A stretch of 64,000 bases of DNA, from positions 17,042,501 through 17,106,500 of the forward strand of contig NC_133167.1 in NCBI RefSeq assembly GCF_040802235.1, given 5' to 3'. The first letter of the stretch is position 1, and each line of letters begins with the position of its first letter. A program made the position numbers and the translations under genes. The notes beneath the pieces were generated by a model. That model saw nothing but the letters and a program-made list of their open reading frames with translations. It was not told the origin of the DNA and ran no database searches. The stretch is from Manis javanica. Lineage: Eukaryota; Chordata; Mammalia; Pholidota; Manidae. Positions 24,557-36,849 of the stretch are shown here, one piece after another.

Positions 24557-27500
24557 ATCATCATTTTATCTATGCCCTCTCCATCCACTTAACCACCTCA
24601 TTACAAAAAGGATTTGAGTCAGCTTCCAGCATAGCTATTACAGGGGCAGTAGATAGGCCTATGAGTACCTTGAAAGTTAGGACTGTCATTTTCTTTTGTC
24701 TCCCATGGCAGAGTTTTAGGCCAATTTTTATTATGAAAATTTGCATATTATGAATGATTACTATAATAGGACAATGAATAACACTTAATCCATGCTATCT
24801 AAGGACATGGTCCTTACTTGAGCCTTGACCCCTGTCCACATATGATTTCATGACTCCTAATTAGCTTCCTCAAACATTATTCCCCCCCACCCAGATTCAG
24901 AGTCAGGGAAGCAGGCCTCCATCCAGCTCCCCTCCTGGCACCCACATGTCAGGATTCCACCTGGGAGTGTGGAGCTCTGCAAATTCATCTTCCTCACACC
25001 ACCCCCATGTCACTAAGTTCTCCAGTCTCCCTTCCCCAACCTTGCCCTCTGCTAACTCCCTACTTTCCCAAGGTTGACTGGCTTTATCTTCTCAAGGTTA
25101 CTCTGCTGCTATCCCTCTCCCTCCTCCTGGCCTAGAAAAATAGGAGAATGTGGGGGTATGGGGGAGAGAAAGGCGAAAACTCTTGACATTGTCTGCTTCC
25201 CAGGGGCAGAGATAGGAGAGCAGTCTGGAGGGGCATGAAAAGTAGGCCCTTGAGGAGGCGGGACTGGCCCTTCATGGGGATGAAGGGCTGCCCCAAAGTC
25301 AGTTCCTGGTCTGGATCTGGCCCCCCAGGCTGCTGGCTGGCTGGGAACTAGACTTGTTTATGAGCTGGTCAGGAGGAGGGAAGGGCAGTAGTAGCAGCTA
25401 GAATCTCAAGGGACCAGCTCGCTCCCTGCCCTCTGTGCTGTTCCCATCCTCAATTAATAAGAAAGGAAACTTCAGAAGAGGAGTGGCAGGGGGGTCACTG
25501 GGCAAATATGAAGCTTCATTTCTGTACCCTGGTCTCTGTCAACTCTGAGTGGGTTGAGCCACTCTGGGAAAGTCAATTCCCTCTCTGGGCTTCAGACAAG
25601 TGAAGAGTCAGCATGAGACAACTACATCCCCAGTACTGGCATGAGAGGCCTGTTCATCCCCTTGCCTGTACATCAAGAAATAACACCCTGATCTTCCCTT
25701 TTCATTTACCCTCCTTCCTTCCCTTCCGCTTCCCTAGGGAATGAATTATGCTCTTGGGGCTTTTGAGTCAGCATTGGCCTGGGATTAGCCTAAAGAAGAT
25801 GTGCCCATTTGGGAGCATCTGCATGTTTTGGGGACTGGAACACAGTGGTGGTAGGAAATATGTAAGTGTAGATCTGTGATCCTAATCAAATAGCCATTCC
25901 TGGACCCAGAAAAAAATGAGGCTATCCCTTAAAGAAATCAGTATGCAGACAAGAAGGGACAAGCCTAAGGTTTGCCATTCTAACCAGCTTGACTTTCGCC
26001 AAGGTCTTCCTCCCAGGGGCTTTGGTTGGTAGAATCAATAGCCAAGTGAGGTGGCATCAGGGGCCAGCCAGTTCCTACTAGCAACATCATAAATCTAAGC
26101 CCTGGAAGCCCTGGGTTCTGGCCTAACGTACCTTTCCATCCCCAGATTCAGAGAGCTAAAGAGGATGCCAGAGATCCTGTAGTCCACCCACCTCAGCCCC
26201 ACTGTACAGATAATCTGAGAAGGGAGGTGACTGAGCCTGGCCACTGGGTGGGGGGTTCCTTACTGCAAGAAATTTGGGTGAATATTTTAAAAACCAAAGA
26301 GGCTGGAGAGAATGGCCACAAGAGGTATCAGAAGACCTCAGGTGGCTGGCATGCCATCTTCCACATGCCCCTTTTACATCCCAGATTACACCGATAAATT
26401 TCTAGACTCAAAGCTACCCTTCCCAACCCGTAAGTCATCAAAATCACATCCAGCTTCTCTCCAAGCTCATCTCAGACCTCACTTGCTCTAAAGTGCCTCC
26501 CCTGGCCCTAGCCCTCACTGGTCCTCCATCTCTGTGCTACTCCAGGTGCCACTCATTTGGGGATGCTCATTATCTGTCAGTGGTATAATTATCTTGTTGT
26601 GTTTTCTTGTATTATCTCTCCAATTAGATAGAAGACTCATTAAAGACAAAAGCCTCATGAGGACACATAATGTCATAAGTAGAGCATACTCAGGGCTTTG
26701 AGGCCATCAGGCTCGGGTTTGTACCTGGGCTTTGCTATTTGCTTCTTCTATGATGTTAGCAAGTCCCTAGTATGTGAACTTGGCACAAAGTATTTGTTGA
26801 ACATATGATGAGATTTAACCTTCTGGGTCTCAGTTTCCACCACTGTAAAATGTAAATAACTAACAAGGCCTGAATACATTTTTGGTTACACATTAAAAAA
26901 GAACCAGTCTAGAGAGTGAGCTTCAACAAGTGTGTTTTGTCTTCCTATTTACACCCTTATTCAAGTCTTGGACCTGAACAGTGCAGGACAAACAGTGGAA
27001 GTACAGGTGACATTTGTGGATTCTTGAGAACAGTCTTTGCCCTTACTTACTTGCCCTTACTTGGATCCCATGTCTCTGCCTCCCCCATCAGCCTGCCCAT
27101 GGACCGGAAGCATCCTCCAGGACCCCTCCCCGTTCCCCCAATGAGCCCTCCTGGGTAGATCATTGAGGCCAAGGGGATCACAGACCCCTTTGATGCCCAG
27201 CCTTCTCTGAAGGATCTCATAGCCAGCCCCTCTCTATTTCCCCAAACTCACCCCCAGAGTCCCAGGTCAGACCCCCACCTACCAGGAGCCAGCAGAGGGA
27301 GCCCTAAGCCCTGGGGCTGTGGGTGGGGGCTGTACGGGGGTGGGGGAGGTGGGTGGTGGAGAAGGGGTAGAAAAATGTTGCCTGACGGCTGCTGAGGCGG
27401 CTGGGCCCGTGCCTGTGCCCGCCCGCCTGTCCTGTCCTGCTCTGTCTAACTCAGTAATTACTGCTCCCCCTCCCCCAGTCACTGCCCCCACCCCAACCAC

Positions 27501-30500
27501 CACATCAAAGCCAGTGATGCCCCAGCTTCATTAACCCCTGCGTCCCCACTGCCCACCAGCCTCCCCATCCACTCTACCCCACACCAGCCCAGTCTGGTTC
27601 CTTCACTAGTCCTGGCGACTGCCCTTCCCACTGCTCACACTTCTCTCCTTCTCAGAGTTCTCGGGAGAGGCAGGGGCTTTCCCTTGCCTGGTAGGTTTCA
27701 CCGTGCAAGAGAGGGCTTCCTTTTGGTCAGGGCTGTGGGAAGCAAAGGAGTGGACACATGGAGCCTCCACTGGATCTCCTGAGAAGCCTGTCCGGTGCCT
27801 TCTGCTCTCCCCTCCCTAAGTGGGAAGCGCCCATGTGAGGGTGGGGATGGGGGAGCAGAAGGCACCTGTGGAAGAACCTGTACCACTTTCCACCCCCCAA
27901 CCCCCACTGCACCCAAGGATGAGGTACCCAGCAGGAGGCGGACTCCCAGCTCCAGCCCTTAGATACCTGTATTCTGGGGGGGCCTTGGGCAAGTCACTTC
28001 CTGTCCCTGGACTTTGCTGGACTTCTCACTGTAAGTGAGATGGTTGGGCCAGATGATTTCTAAGTTCTTCCCAGATCTGATTTCTGAATTAAATGAAGGG
28101 CTCAGAGCAAGAGGAACCAGTTAAAGAGGTCAGGTGGAAAACATGAGAAGAACCTTTCCAGTGGCTTTTCTCTCCCTCAGCTCCTCCTCAGGCAGAGTAG
28201 GGGAAGCACCCAAGGTCTCAACCTCACCCCACCCGAGGCTGGAAGGAGGGCACAAGCTAGAGGGCGCTCTCCTAGTCCCCAGAGACAGGCTTCTGTGTTC
28301 CCTGAGCACCTCCTGCTCTGGCTGGCTGGGTGCCTCACTGCCAGCCTGACCAGGGCCTGGCTGCCTGCCCCACCCTCGCCTCATCCCCTCCACAGCTGCA
28401 TTTCTCCATCAAAGTACACATTCTGGAATCCCCCTTGCTGGGCCCTGGTGATCAAGCCTCCCACTGACCTCCCCCCACCAACTCCTGGCTTCCGATGAGA
28501 ACAGGGCAGGAGGGGCTGTCTGCCCCAGGAAATGTCACAGTGCCAGGACTCTGGTGGGCTCAGGGCATGCTCTGGCCGGGACTGAGCCAGCCTCCTTTTG
28601 CCCCTGCCCTTTTCTGCTCACAGCCCCATTGTCTCCCTCCAGGGGTAGCTGCCAAGGCGGGAGGGATGGAGGGGGCACTGGATGGCCACCCCACCCCCAT
28701 CTTCACCCCACCCTGAGCTTGGCAGGGGCCAGCAATAGGACTGCCCACAAAGAGTCAGGGGCCCCAGATAAATCTGGATGGAAAAGGGTGGCCAGGCCCA
28801 GCCTGGGGTTGGGGCACAGCTGGAAAACCTGGGTGTCAGGAGGAAGCCTGGGTCCTGGGTCCTTTCCCTGCCTCCCTGGGGGCAGAGATGAGGCTGTCCT
28901 AGGCCTCTGGTTCCTGTTTCCTTTCCGTGAGAGAGGGGGATGGGGGTGGCAAAAGGCAAGATGAGAGATGAGACGGGGGAAGGGAGTGAGACTGAGGGGT
29001 GTTTTTCCTAGTGAAAGAAAGGGAGGGTTAGTTTCTTTCCTGGAAGATATAAAGCAGAAAGAAAAAAAAAAGGAAGAGAAAAGAAGAGAAATTGATCTGG
29101 CTATTCTGTAAGAGGGAACTATTTTCTACATCCACTGGTTGAAGGTATAAATAAAGACGTGTTGGACATTGAGAAGAACTTCCTTCTGGAGGGTGGGAGG
29201 GGAGCTGGGTACAGAATGGATGGGGTGGAAGCTGGTGACCAGGAAGCCATAGCCTTTCCCTTTCTGCCTCACTCTCAGGATGGGATCTGTCAGGGCGAGA
29301 ACATAAGCTGGATGGCCTGGAGGCAGTGGGCTGGACAAGATGACCTCAAGAGAGCCTGGCCAATGTCCTGGAATCTGGCATTCTGTGATTCACAAAGATA
29401 TGGTTACAGATGGGAGAAAGACAGGCTAGATGCAGAGTTTAGAAAGAATGCATTGCATTGGGGGAAGAAGAGGGAGAGAAAAGAAGTTGGAAAGGAAACT
29501 TCTCTGGAACCCGGAGCCAGGACCTGGGCCAGTCCCCTATAGGAATCTCCTTTCTTAACCAGGACAGTCCAGTCACTCAGAGTTCCTGGGGTCCTTCTGT
29601 TCCCAGCCCGGTTGCTGCTGGAATGTCAGAGCAGACTGGGGCTGCTGTGGGTCCAGCTGCTTTCCTGTCTACTGCTGGAGCTCTGGGCTGGCCAGCATTC
29701 TCTGAGAGGCAGGGAAAAGAGGGCCAGCAAACAGGTCCTAGGCATCAGAAAACAGCCTGGAAGCTCCTGACCTAAAAGAGCTCTGTGCAAAAGTGAAGCT
29801 TGGGGTGGTGGTGGGTGGCGGCATGGGGTGGAGACATTAGCAAGCAGTGGCAAGGAGCCACAGGACATCAACCCATTGGTCAGCAATGATGGGGTGGGGT
29901 GGGTAGAGCAAGCAAACAGAGTCAAAGATCCTGAGAAAGGCAGTCTGGGCTCAGACCAAAGGAATGAAGTGTTAGAAACAGACAGAGGTCAAGGCAAGTG
30001 GGAGAGGCAGGTTCTCTCTGCGAAGCATCTGAGTGAAGCACATCTTATCACCCCAGCCCCTCACTCTTCACCCGGCCCGCCCTGCAGCTGTGGCCATGAA
30101 GGCCTCTGTGTTCTCCACACCTGCCCTCCTCATCTCCTCCCCCACTCCCTGCTTCCCAGTTCAGGGTCAGTCTCCAAGGGACCAGGTCTCTCTCCCTCTG
30201 GCTTGGCTCCTACCCAGCAGTCCCTTCTGAACAAAGGAACCCCTACAATGTGAATTGGCCAATTCAGCAACACTCCACGAAACTTCTCCAGCACCTTTAG
30301 CCTCCAGGGCCCTAAAGACAAAGGCTTTGCCTTCCAGGAGCAGGGAGGAGTGACCCAAAAGGAGATGGTTGTCAGTAAAATGCAGTAATTGCCCAATATG
30401 TGGGATACGGTGGGAGCACAGAGAAGGCCAAAAAGAGAAGACAGACGGACAGCTTCTTGGGAGAAGTGATATTTTAACTGGAAGAATGAGAGCAATTTAG

Positions 30501-32280
30501 ACAAATAGAAAGGGAGGGAAGGGAAGGCAACCACCAGGGAGAGACCCTTGTTCCTATACCTTGAGAAAAGGCAAAGTTGGGAAAGGTGTTTTTGGGGAAC
30601 AAGAGAGAGATCCCTTTACAAAGTTTTCCTTGGGCCCTTGAATTTTACATTTAAATTAATTCCCCTTTTCACCCTTGGGGACTGGCCAAGAGAACCTGAG
30701 ATGTGGAGGAGAGGTCTTATATTTAGGGAGCACCTCCCAATGTCAGATCATTTTGTACATCATCCCAGCTAATCTTCCTATCAAACCTGCCAGGTAGGGG
30801 AACTGTTTCCCTATTATCAGTCGACGTTGGGAAGCAGGAAGAAGTGACTTGCCCAAGGTCACTGACTTAACAAATGGGCCAGATTAGATCTCAGGTCTGT
30901 CTGATTCAAAACTGCTAGTGCACTACACTAAGCCAGGACGGAAGGACGCTTGTTCCCTAGCCGGGACGTGGGTCGTCCTCGGTTTACTCCCTTACTGACA
31001 CCGCCAGGGACGTCTCTCCCGAACCACGGGAGAAGGATCTCGGCCAGCAGCTCTCGGTGTGGGCATCCTGCTTTTCATCTCCCTGGAAGAGAGGGATCCG
31101 CCTGCCTCACCCCTCCTTCCAAATCCGGGGATGGGAGGAATGGAGGGTAAAGAATCCAGCCAATGACATAGCTACATGCAAATAACAAGCCCCTGCCGTC
31201 TTACGATTGGCTCGTGTATCCGCAGTATCGTCCAAGTCCCTCCTCCCTAAACACTGAGCTATTCCGGGCTGGTCTTTACTGCTTAGGAGAAACTAGAAAG
31301 GAAAAAAAAAGTCTGCGGGATCCAGATCTCTGAGAGGTCCCGACCCGGCACCTACCTTCCCACCCACCAAAACTCAAAGTTCGCGAAACCTTTGTTGCCT
31401 AGGTGTCTGCTCTAGCTAAGTCAGGTCGGGAGGCCAGGCCTGGGAAGACGTCCCCATCCTTTGGCCTCCATCCCTTCCATCAGGACCCTCCACGATTCCC
31501 AGTACCCCCCGAGCTGCACATTTTTTTCATCCCTAACTCCCACATCTGGAAGGGCCGGGCACCTGGGTACCTTTCCTCCTCTTCTTTGCTCTGGGAGGAG
31601 GAATAGAAAGCCACTGGCCTGACTCAGTTTCCCTTTACGTTCTCTTTCCCGCCACGACCATCCACTCGGAAGTAGCTCAGAGAGAAACTGGTAGGTGGCT
31701 AGGCAAAATGAAGCGGGGAAGGGGCAGCTGTCTGTGGATTCTCACCTTGTTTCTCTCTTCCAAATCCAACCCCCTCCCCTAAATCCGGGGCCCTACTCAC
31801 ACACTCTTTTCTTTGGACCTCTGACTACAGATCTTTCCCTTATCTCCCCGGTAGCTCTTTCCCATCTGCCCTCCAATTCCTTGGTGACCTGGACTAAGCG
31901 CATAACCTGGGGCATGGGGGCCGGTGGTGGCGTGCAGGACACTGGAGGAGGGAATACAATAGAATGTGTGGGGTCGGGGAGGTTTAGGGCCTTCTAAGCA
32001 GCAGTCCGGACGTGCCCCTGGCGGAGGCCGGCAGGTGAGCTGCACGCACGCACCTCCTGCACCTCTCCAGCTGTTCTGCTGCTAGGCTCCGAGCGCAGGT
32101 AGAACCCGGAGGCAGCTAGAGCGCGGTTCGGAGAGCCCAGTCAGTGCCGAGGTCCCCCTCCTCGGACTTCAGGAGCAGCGCCGGGACAGCCCGACGCAGC
32201 ACTCACCACCACAGTCCGCCGACGTGAGCAGGGCACAGGAGCAGCAGCAGCCCGAGGCGGGAGGGCGCGGGCGGCAGCAT
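19809..32280 (-). CDS. WNT6: WNT6, secreted Wnt ligand, 4 coding exons, 366 aa
   Basis: CDS = complement join of 32207-32280, 22440-22660, 21875-22218 and 19809-20270 (74+221+344+462 nt, 366 codons plus TGA). A secreted, lipidated Wnt glycoprotein acting on Frizzled receptors, known from ectoderm, kidney tubule and somite development. Visible: a Leu-rich signal peptide ([16 protein letters not shown]), [44 protein letters not shown]-type core (start in exon 3), a Gly-Pro-rich collagen-like insert before [24 protein letters not shown] with the lipidated Ser at about 229, and a C-terminus ending KELSLCL. One residue longer than human as I remember it. Lies head to tail with WNT10A, the conserved Wnt6-Wnt10 pair. 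No break was seen. Confidence 0.97.
20271..21874 (-). other. WNT6: WNT6 intron 3
   Basis: A 1.6 kb intron without recognised interspersed repeats. Purine-rich on the plus strand near exon 4 and pyrimidine-rich from about 21300 to 21860. Intron 2 (22219-22439) is only 221 bp. Confidence 0.8.
20370..20540 (+). repeat. GA-rich low-complexity tract
   Basis: Imperfect GGAA/GAGG repeats on the plus strand, so pyrimidine-rich in the WNT6 transcript just upstream of exon 4. Confidence 0.85.
21875..22218 (-). CDS. WNT6: WNT6 coding exon 3
   Basis: Acceptor CTGCAG precedes AC ATC CGG (D/IRETAFVF). Contains [11 protein letters not shown], the collagen-like insert, [14 protein letters not shown] and ends HNNEAGRL in phase 0 before GTGAGT. 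Confidence 0.95.
22440..22660 (-). CDS. WNT6: WNT6 coding exon 2
   Basis: Acceptor TCCCAG precedes G GCC GTG GGA ([11 protein letters not shown]). Ends FGRILQQ plus G (phase 1) before donor GTCAGT, a slightly unusual but valid donor. Confidence 0.95.
23034..23085 (+). repeat. A-rich tract flanked by an 18-bp direct repeat
   Basis: The 18-mer 'aaagaaaagcaggcagtg' occurs at 23034-23051 and again at 23068-23085, separated by an A-rich spacer. Fits a poly(A)-only retrotransposition with target-site duplication, or a simple tandem duplication. Confidence 0.7.
24391..24556 (+). repeat. (TCTA)n microsatellite
   Basis: About 165 bp of TCTA/ATCT repeat with a short CCAT interruption near 24481. Long and nearly pure, so probably polymorphic. 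Confidence 0.97.
26440..26680 (+). repeat. L2 LINE fragment
   Basis: 'ttctctccaagctcatctcagacc', 'gtgcctcccctggccctag' and 'ttgtattatctctccaattagatag' follow the L2 3' consensus, without its very end. Confidence 0.65.
26685..26870 (+). repeat. MIR fragment
   Basis: 'aggctcgggtttgtacctgggctttgc' and 'tctgggtctcagtttccaccactgtaaaatg' match the MIR core, with a disruption between them. Confidence 0.65.
30760..30935 (-). repeat. MIR SINE, antisense
   Basis: 'gaagtgacttgcccaaggtcactgac' and 'gatctcaggtctgtctgattc' are the reverse complement of the MIR core. Confidence 0.8.
31160..31210. promoter_or_regulatory. candidate element: CCAAT, octamer ATGCAAAT, inverted CCAAT
   Basis: CCAAT at 31160-31164, a perfect octamer at 31176-31183 and ATTGG at 31206-31210 sit within 51 bp in WNT6 intron 1, about 1 kb downstream of exon 1. 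Motif matches only. Confidence 0.35.
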
Positions 32281-33090
32281 CGTGAGCGCTCCACAGCCGG
32301 ACGGTGCAGGCAGGCGGCGAGACCGCGGGACGAACCGGCGCGCGCGGGCCCGGGCTTCAGGGCGAGCGCAGCAGCGGCGGCGGCGGCCTGGAGGCGCTGG
32401 CTCCGCCGGCGGCGGGGGGGCCCATCGCGGGCGAGGAGGGCGCGGCGGAGGCGGAGAGCGGACGGGGCAGCCAGCGCCTGTGTCTCCTGCCGAGCTCGCT
32501 CGGGAGAAGAAATCAGAGCCGGGGGCGGGGGTGGAAGGGGAGCGGGGCCCGAGCGGGGGCGGGGGCGGGGGGCCGTGGGGGTGGCAGTTGCGACAGTCAG
32601 GCGGCGGGACTCTCGGGAGGGAGCTGTGCGCCCCGGGGCGGCAGTCGCGGAGCTGAGCCGAGGGCGGGTGCGAGGTCCCGGGGCGGGGCCGGAGCGCGCT
32701 GGTGGCCGCGGGACCGCCTGCCGCACCCCCTCACCTCGCCTCTCGCGGACTGCAAGCCCCCGCCGCCGCTCAGAGTCGGGGGCAAGGAGGGGGCGGGGAA
32801 GCAGGGTGGAGAGGGGTAAGGGGGTGGGGGAAGAGGAACTGAGGAATGGGGGACGGGCTGGAAGGGAGACGTTTGACAGGTTTGTTGACTGTAAAGGGAG
32901 AAAACTTCCCAGGAATGAGGGAGTTTGGGGGACGGGGGGAGTGCGGAGGAAGATGCTGGAGCGGGGGCCAAGGGAGGGAATCCTCCTGGGGCGCTGGGTG
33001 CTACTGGGAGGGATGTCGAACTCGACCGTCCGACTGGCGGACTCTGGAGGGGTCACCTCTTACCCGCCCACCTCCGCGCCGCACGCCCCT
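32000..33090 (-). promoter_or_regulatory. WNT6: WNT6 promoter CpG island
   Basis: A CpG-dense block covering WNT6 exon 1 and about 0.8 kb upstream, with stacked GC boxes (GGGGGCGGGG types near 32520-32575). No TATA box stands out. Long ORFs on both strands here reflect high GC content and are not taken as genes. Confidence 0.85.
32207..32280 (-). CDS. WNT6: WNT6 coding exon 1
   Basis: ATG at 32278-32280. Encodes the signal peptide and CPAHVGGLW; ends phase 2 (TG of Trp) before donor GTGAGT. It lies in the promoter CpG island. Too short to appear as a clear ORF, but the match to WNT6 is exact in pattern and phase. Confidence 0.93.
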
Positions 33091-33388
33091 TTCCCAGCCT
33101 TTCCTTGAGGAAAGGAGAAAGCCCTAGGCCTCCACTGGCTCTCCCCAGCCACCCTGCCTCTTCAAACCCGATCCCTGCGCTCAGGCGCTCGCATGTGTAA
33201 ATGAGTGACAGAGCGGAGCCTGCAGACTTGCAAGAGATTGAGGGTCAGAACTCGCTGCAGCCAGGGCCTCGCCCTTCAGTGGGTCCCTGCCTCACACTGC
33301 TTCCTCAACTTGGCCGGGCTAGAAGGGGTAGGAGAGCCAGCTGCAGGTGAGATGGCGTTTATCTGATTCTCTAATGCCACAAAAATGT

Positions 33389-33435
33389 CTTTGATGCCCC
33401 TGGCCCCCTCCCCACGGAGTGGTGGGAGATCAAAG
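33389..33435. promoter_or_regulatory. paired TCF/LEF-type sites upstream of WNT6
   Basis: CTTTGAT at 33389-33395 and its reverse complement ATCAAAG at 33429-33435, about 1.1 kb upstream of the WNT6 ATG. Motif matches only; short motifs recur by chance. Confidence 0.35.
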
Positions 33436-36400
33436 ACCCCATGGGGAGGAGGGACAGCTCCATTCATCACGCCAAGGGGGCTGGCAGCCGCAGCAGTCCC
33501 TGCTCCTCCCCTCCAACCCCACGTGCCCCAGGTGTGTCGAGGGACAGGTGGTGCTGGACATTCCACACCAAGCCATCTAGAGCAGCCATCAGCCTTTAAG
33601 GATGTCCCATGATGGTGAGGACCTCAAGCCCAGTGGCGGAAACTTCAGGGCCCAGAGGAAAGCTCCTGGTCTTTTGGAGTGGGACAGCAACCAAACTGGA
33701 GAGTAAGGCCACTGACAAGAGAGAGAAACACTCTTGGTGAGCAGAGAGAAGGTGGATCCTGAGTCCCCCAGAGAGGAGGTATAAGTGAATCAAGATGAAG
33801 CTGGGTGACCCAAGAGATGCAACAAAAAGACCACAGATTCCTAGGCCACAGGGGAGGAGGCAGATCTGGGGGAGGAAGAAGGGGCGAATGGAGAAACATT
33901 GCCGTAGCATATAGGGACACCCCTAGGTTTGCTGGGAACCTCATTCCAGGGCCCTGGTATCCAGGCTGTGTCAGTAATGCCTTGTACAGGGTACAGAGAG
34001 CTTTGGTAAGGGGCTGAAGTACCCTAGAGAAGGGGAAGAGACTCTGTGGGAGGGGCTAGTGGCTGAGGGAGATAGTGAGGGGGACATGGCACAAGTGCTG
34101 CCCCCTCCCATTTTAGCCTTTAATCCAGACACCACACACAGCCCCTGCACCTATTAATTTTTGTACAGTTGCTATTTCTGCAGGGCAATGCCAACTCTGA
34201 ACACTGTACACTCAAAGACACACCCAGGTTGGGCATAGACTCAGGCCAGATGGTACCAAACAGGCGTCTGGGAGTCCCTGGAGGCTGCAGGTGATCAAGG
34301 ACCAGCCCCTTGGGAACCATTGCCTGGCTTCCAAGCCCCCTGCCTGCCCCTGCCCCCACCCTGCTACTGTTATTGCAGATTATGAAATGCTCTCCCTGTC
34401 CTGCATTCTTCTCCACGGCAAGAATTTTAATGTATTTGTCTTTGTCATCAGGGGACCAGGGCTCTGGGACCGCCCTGCCTCTGCCTGAGGAAAGAGCGCC
34501 CCAAATCTAGCCCCTGCTGCCTCCAGACCCCAACCTCTCTTCATTACTACCCCCTTGTGCCTGGCCCTGCCCCTCACCTCCCCCTCCTAAGACACAGTCT
34601 CTCTGTGGGGTGGATAAAAATGATGTTATTGAAACAACAGAATTGGGAGCAGTGGCAGGGAGCAGGGATCAGCTCAGGAAACTGGGGCGTTTGCCAAGAA
34701 GCCTTCTCCCCCGCAGGCAGCCTTTCTGCCCCCACCCCCCACCTTTCCTACAAACACACACAGATCACCCCACCCCTCCTGCAGTACTCTCTGACCAGAT
34801 CTTACAGAATATTTGGCCATCCCTGGACTCTTCAAGCCCTCGACCTCCCCCGCACCCCCATTCCAGAGTCCCATTCCAGAATCAGTTAGCCCAGTAGTGT
34901 CTGTAGAAGCGTAGGGTCAGGGAAGAGGTCACTGGAGTCTGTGATGCGCAGGCCTCAGTTCCCAGGGCTACCATGTCTCTGCTTACTCCCTTTTGCCTTC
35001 TCTGCACCCCTATCTAGAGACTGGCTAGGATCTGGGCCGAGCCAGAGCAATGACTTCTACCCTCCAAAGCTTCAGGAAGATGAGTTCAGGTGTCCCTGAG
35101 ACTTCATTCCACCACTGTCACCTTAGAAGACTTTTCACAGAACAGGGCAGGGGACCAGGAGCTAGAGACAGAGGCACACAAAGGCAAATCAAGATGCATG
35201 CACACACATGCACACTCACACCCACCCACCACTGGGCACAGGCTCCAGATAAACCCATAGAAACCACAGGCCACCCTCGCCTCCCCTAGACAATGCTGGA
35301 TAACTTTCATCCACAGGTATGGATGGATACACAGATGGGCGGGCTGGCTCAGGCTAAGACACATGCCTGACTCCCTGAAGACCACATGTGTGCACATGCA
35401 CACACACACAAACACACACCACCTCTGCACAGACATGTGTGTAGAGGAATGTTCCCAAAGATTAGAATGGGAGCCCAGCAGCCCAGAATTAGGCAGCATG
35501 AGTAGGGTGGTGCCACTCTGATGCCCCTCTACTGGGCCCCCTCCTCACTTTCCTCCATCACTCTGCCTTAAGTCTTGAGACCCTGTTCACTCCCCTTCTA
35601 GGTTCTGGTGCAAAAAAGACACAGGGAAGGAGCAACATGGGTGTCTGGCTGTAGGGTTGGAGAGAAAGGAGGGGCAGAGGTGGGGACTGTGGAGGGGGAG
35701 AGAGGCAGCTGGAGACAGATAACATCAGAATCGCTGCAGGCCAAAGCAGAGCCCTCAGTCTCTGTCGGATTCTCTCGCACTGTCATTCTGTCTTTTCACA
35801 TCTCTCCCATCTCCATAATTCGGTCTCTATTTGTGTCTGTCTCTAAATCGCTTTCTCTGTTTCTTTGTTTCTCAGAAATGACTGAAGCTGCAGGAGCCTG
35901 GGAATTTGGGCCTGTGACCCTTCCCCTTCCAATAACCTCCCTCTCTCCCTCCCTCTTTCCCAGCAATGGGACCTAACTCTCATTCCTTTAGGGTGGTGAC
36001 GGGACTGGAGGATTCCTAAGGGCCTTGGGTCTCTAGGTCCCAGGAGAACAGACAGAAGAAAGGCCAGCCCTCTAGATAAACGAAGGGCAGGAAAAAGAAA
36101 AAGAGAGAGAGAGTCACTTTCCTCTTCATTCTGTATGGCAGAACGCTCCACTCCAGCTTCTCCCAGTCCACCTGAAGTCATGAGAATGTGCCTTTCCAGC
36201 CCAGGGTGGGAGCTAAATGCCCGGTTCCTAGCTCTAGTCAGTCTCATCACAGCTTTGCAGGCCCAGTTTGCTCTGAGACTCTCTCTGGGCCTTAGTCCAA
36301 GGGAATCCACCTGCCCCCTGCCCCCAGGACCTGGTCCCCACAGGGCCCACCTGCCCCCACATCTTCCACATCTTTCAACCCTACCAATGCCCAGTCTTCC

Positions 36401-36849
36401 AATCACCCCATCAGTCAAAGGAGAAAGAACCCAGAGTAGGGGGAGCTCAGAAGAGGGGGAAGGGCTAAGAGAGAAGGGCTGCTAGCCTACAGGCCTGGGC
36501 TGGGAAAGCCAGGGAACATTTGTTTCCACCTATCTCAGTCCCAGTGGCCTGGACTGGGGATGATTGGACCCAGGATCCTCTCCAGCAGTCCCAGTCCAAC
36601 CTGGCTTCTGAGTATGGGCTGGGGGCTGGACAGCAGGACACTGGCATTGCCTTGGGTATTCTGGGGAGGAGCTTCCCCCACTTCTTCTCTCACTGCTCCA
36701 TTCTTCTCCAGAAACACCACCTACCCACACTGCTTTAACTTATTTCTGAGGCAATCAGGGCCTCAATCTAGGCCCTGGGGTCTCTACGGACCTAGACTCT
36801 CCTAACTGTGGTTGGTGTCTGCTGCCTATTTTCTCCTGGGCAGCAGTCG

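Larger units (their letters stand above)
22661..32206 (-). other. WNT6: WNT6 intron 1
   Basis: A 9.5 kb first intron. Contains a TCTA microsatellite, an L2, MIRs and mostly unique DNA between about 27000 and 31900. Candidate regulatory spots are listed separately. No other gene was recognised. Confidence 0.8.

Noticed and set aside
24383-24592. ORF made of Ile-Tyr-Leu-Ser repeats
   Set aside because: Translation of the TCTA microsatellite.
32169-33108. Long overlapping ORFs (over 290 codons) on both strands at the WNT6 promoter
   Set aside because: They lie in a CpG island where stops are rare, have low-complexity Arg/Gly/Pro/Ala composition and no recognisable domain.
36135-36485. 116-codon ORF upstream of the L2 block
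   Set aside because: No recognisable domain, no splice context and ordinary intergenic composition.
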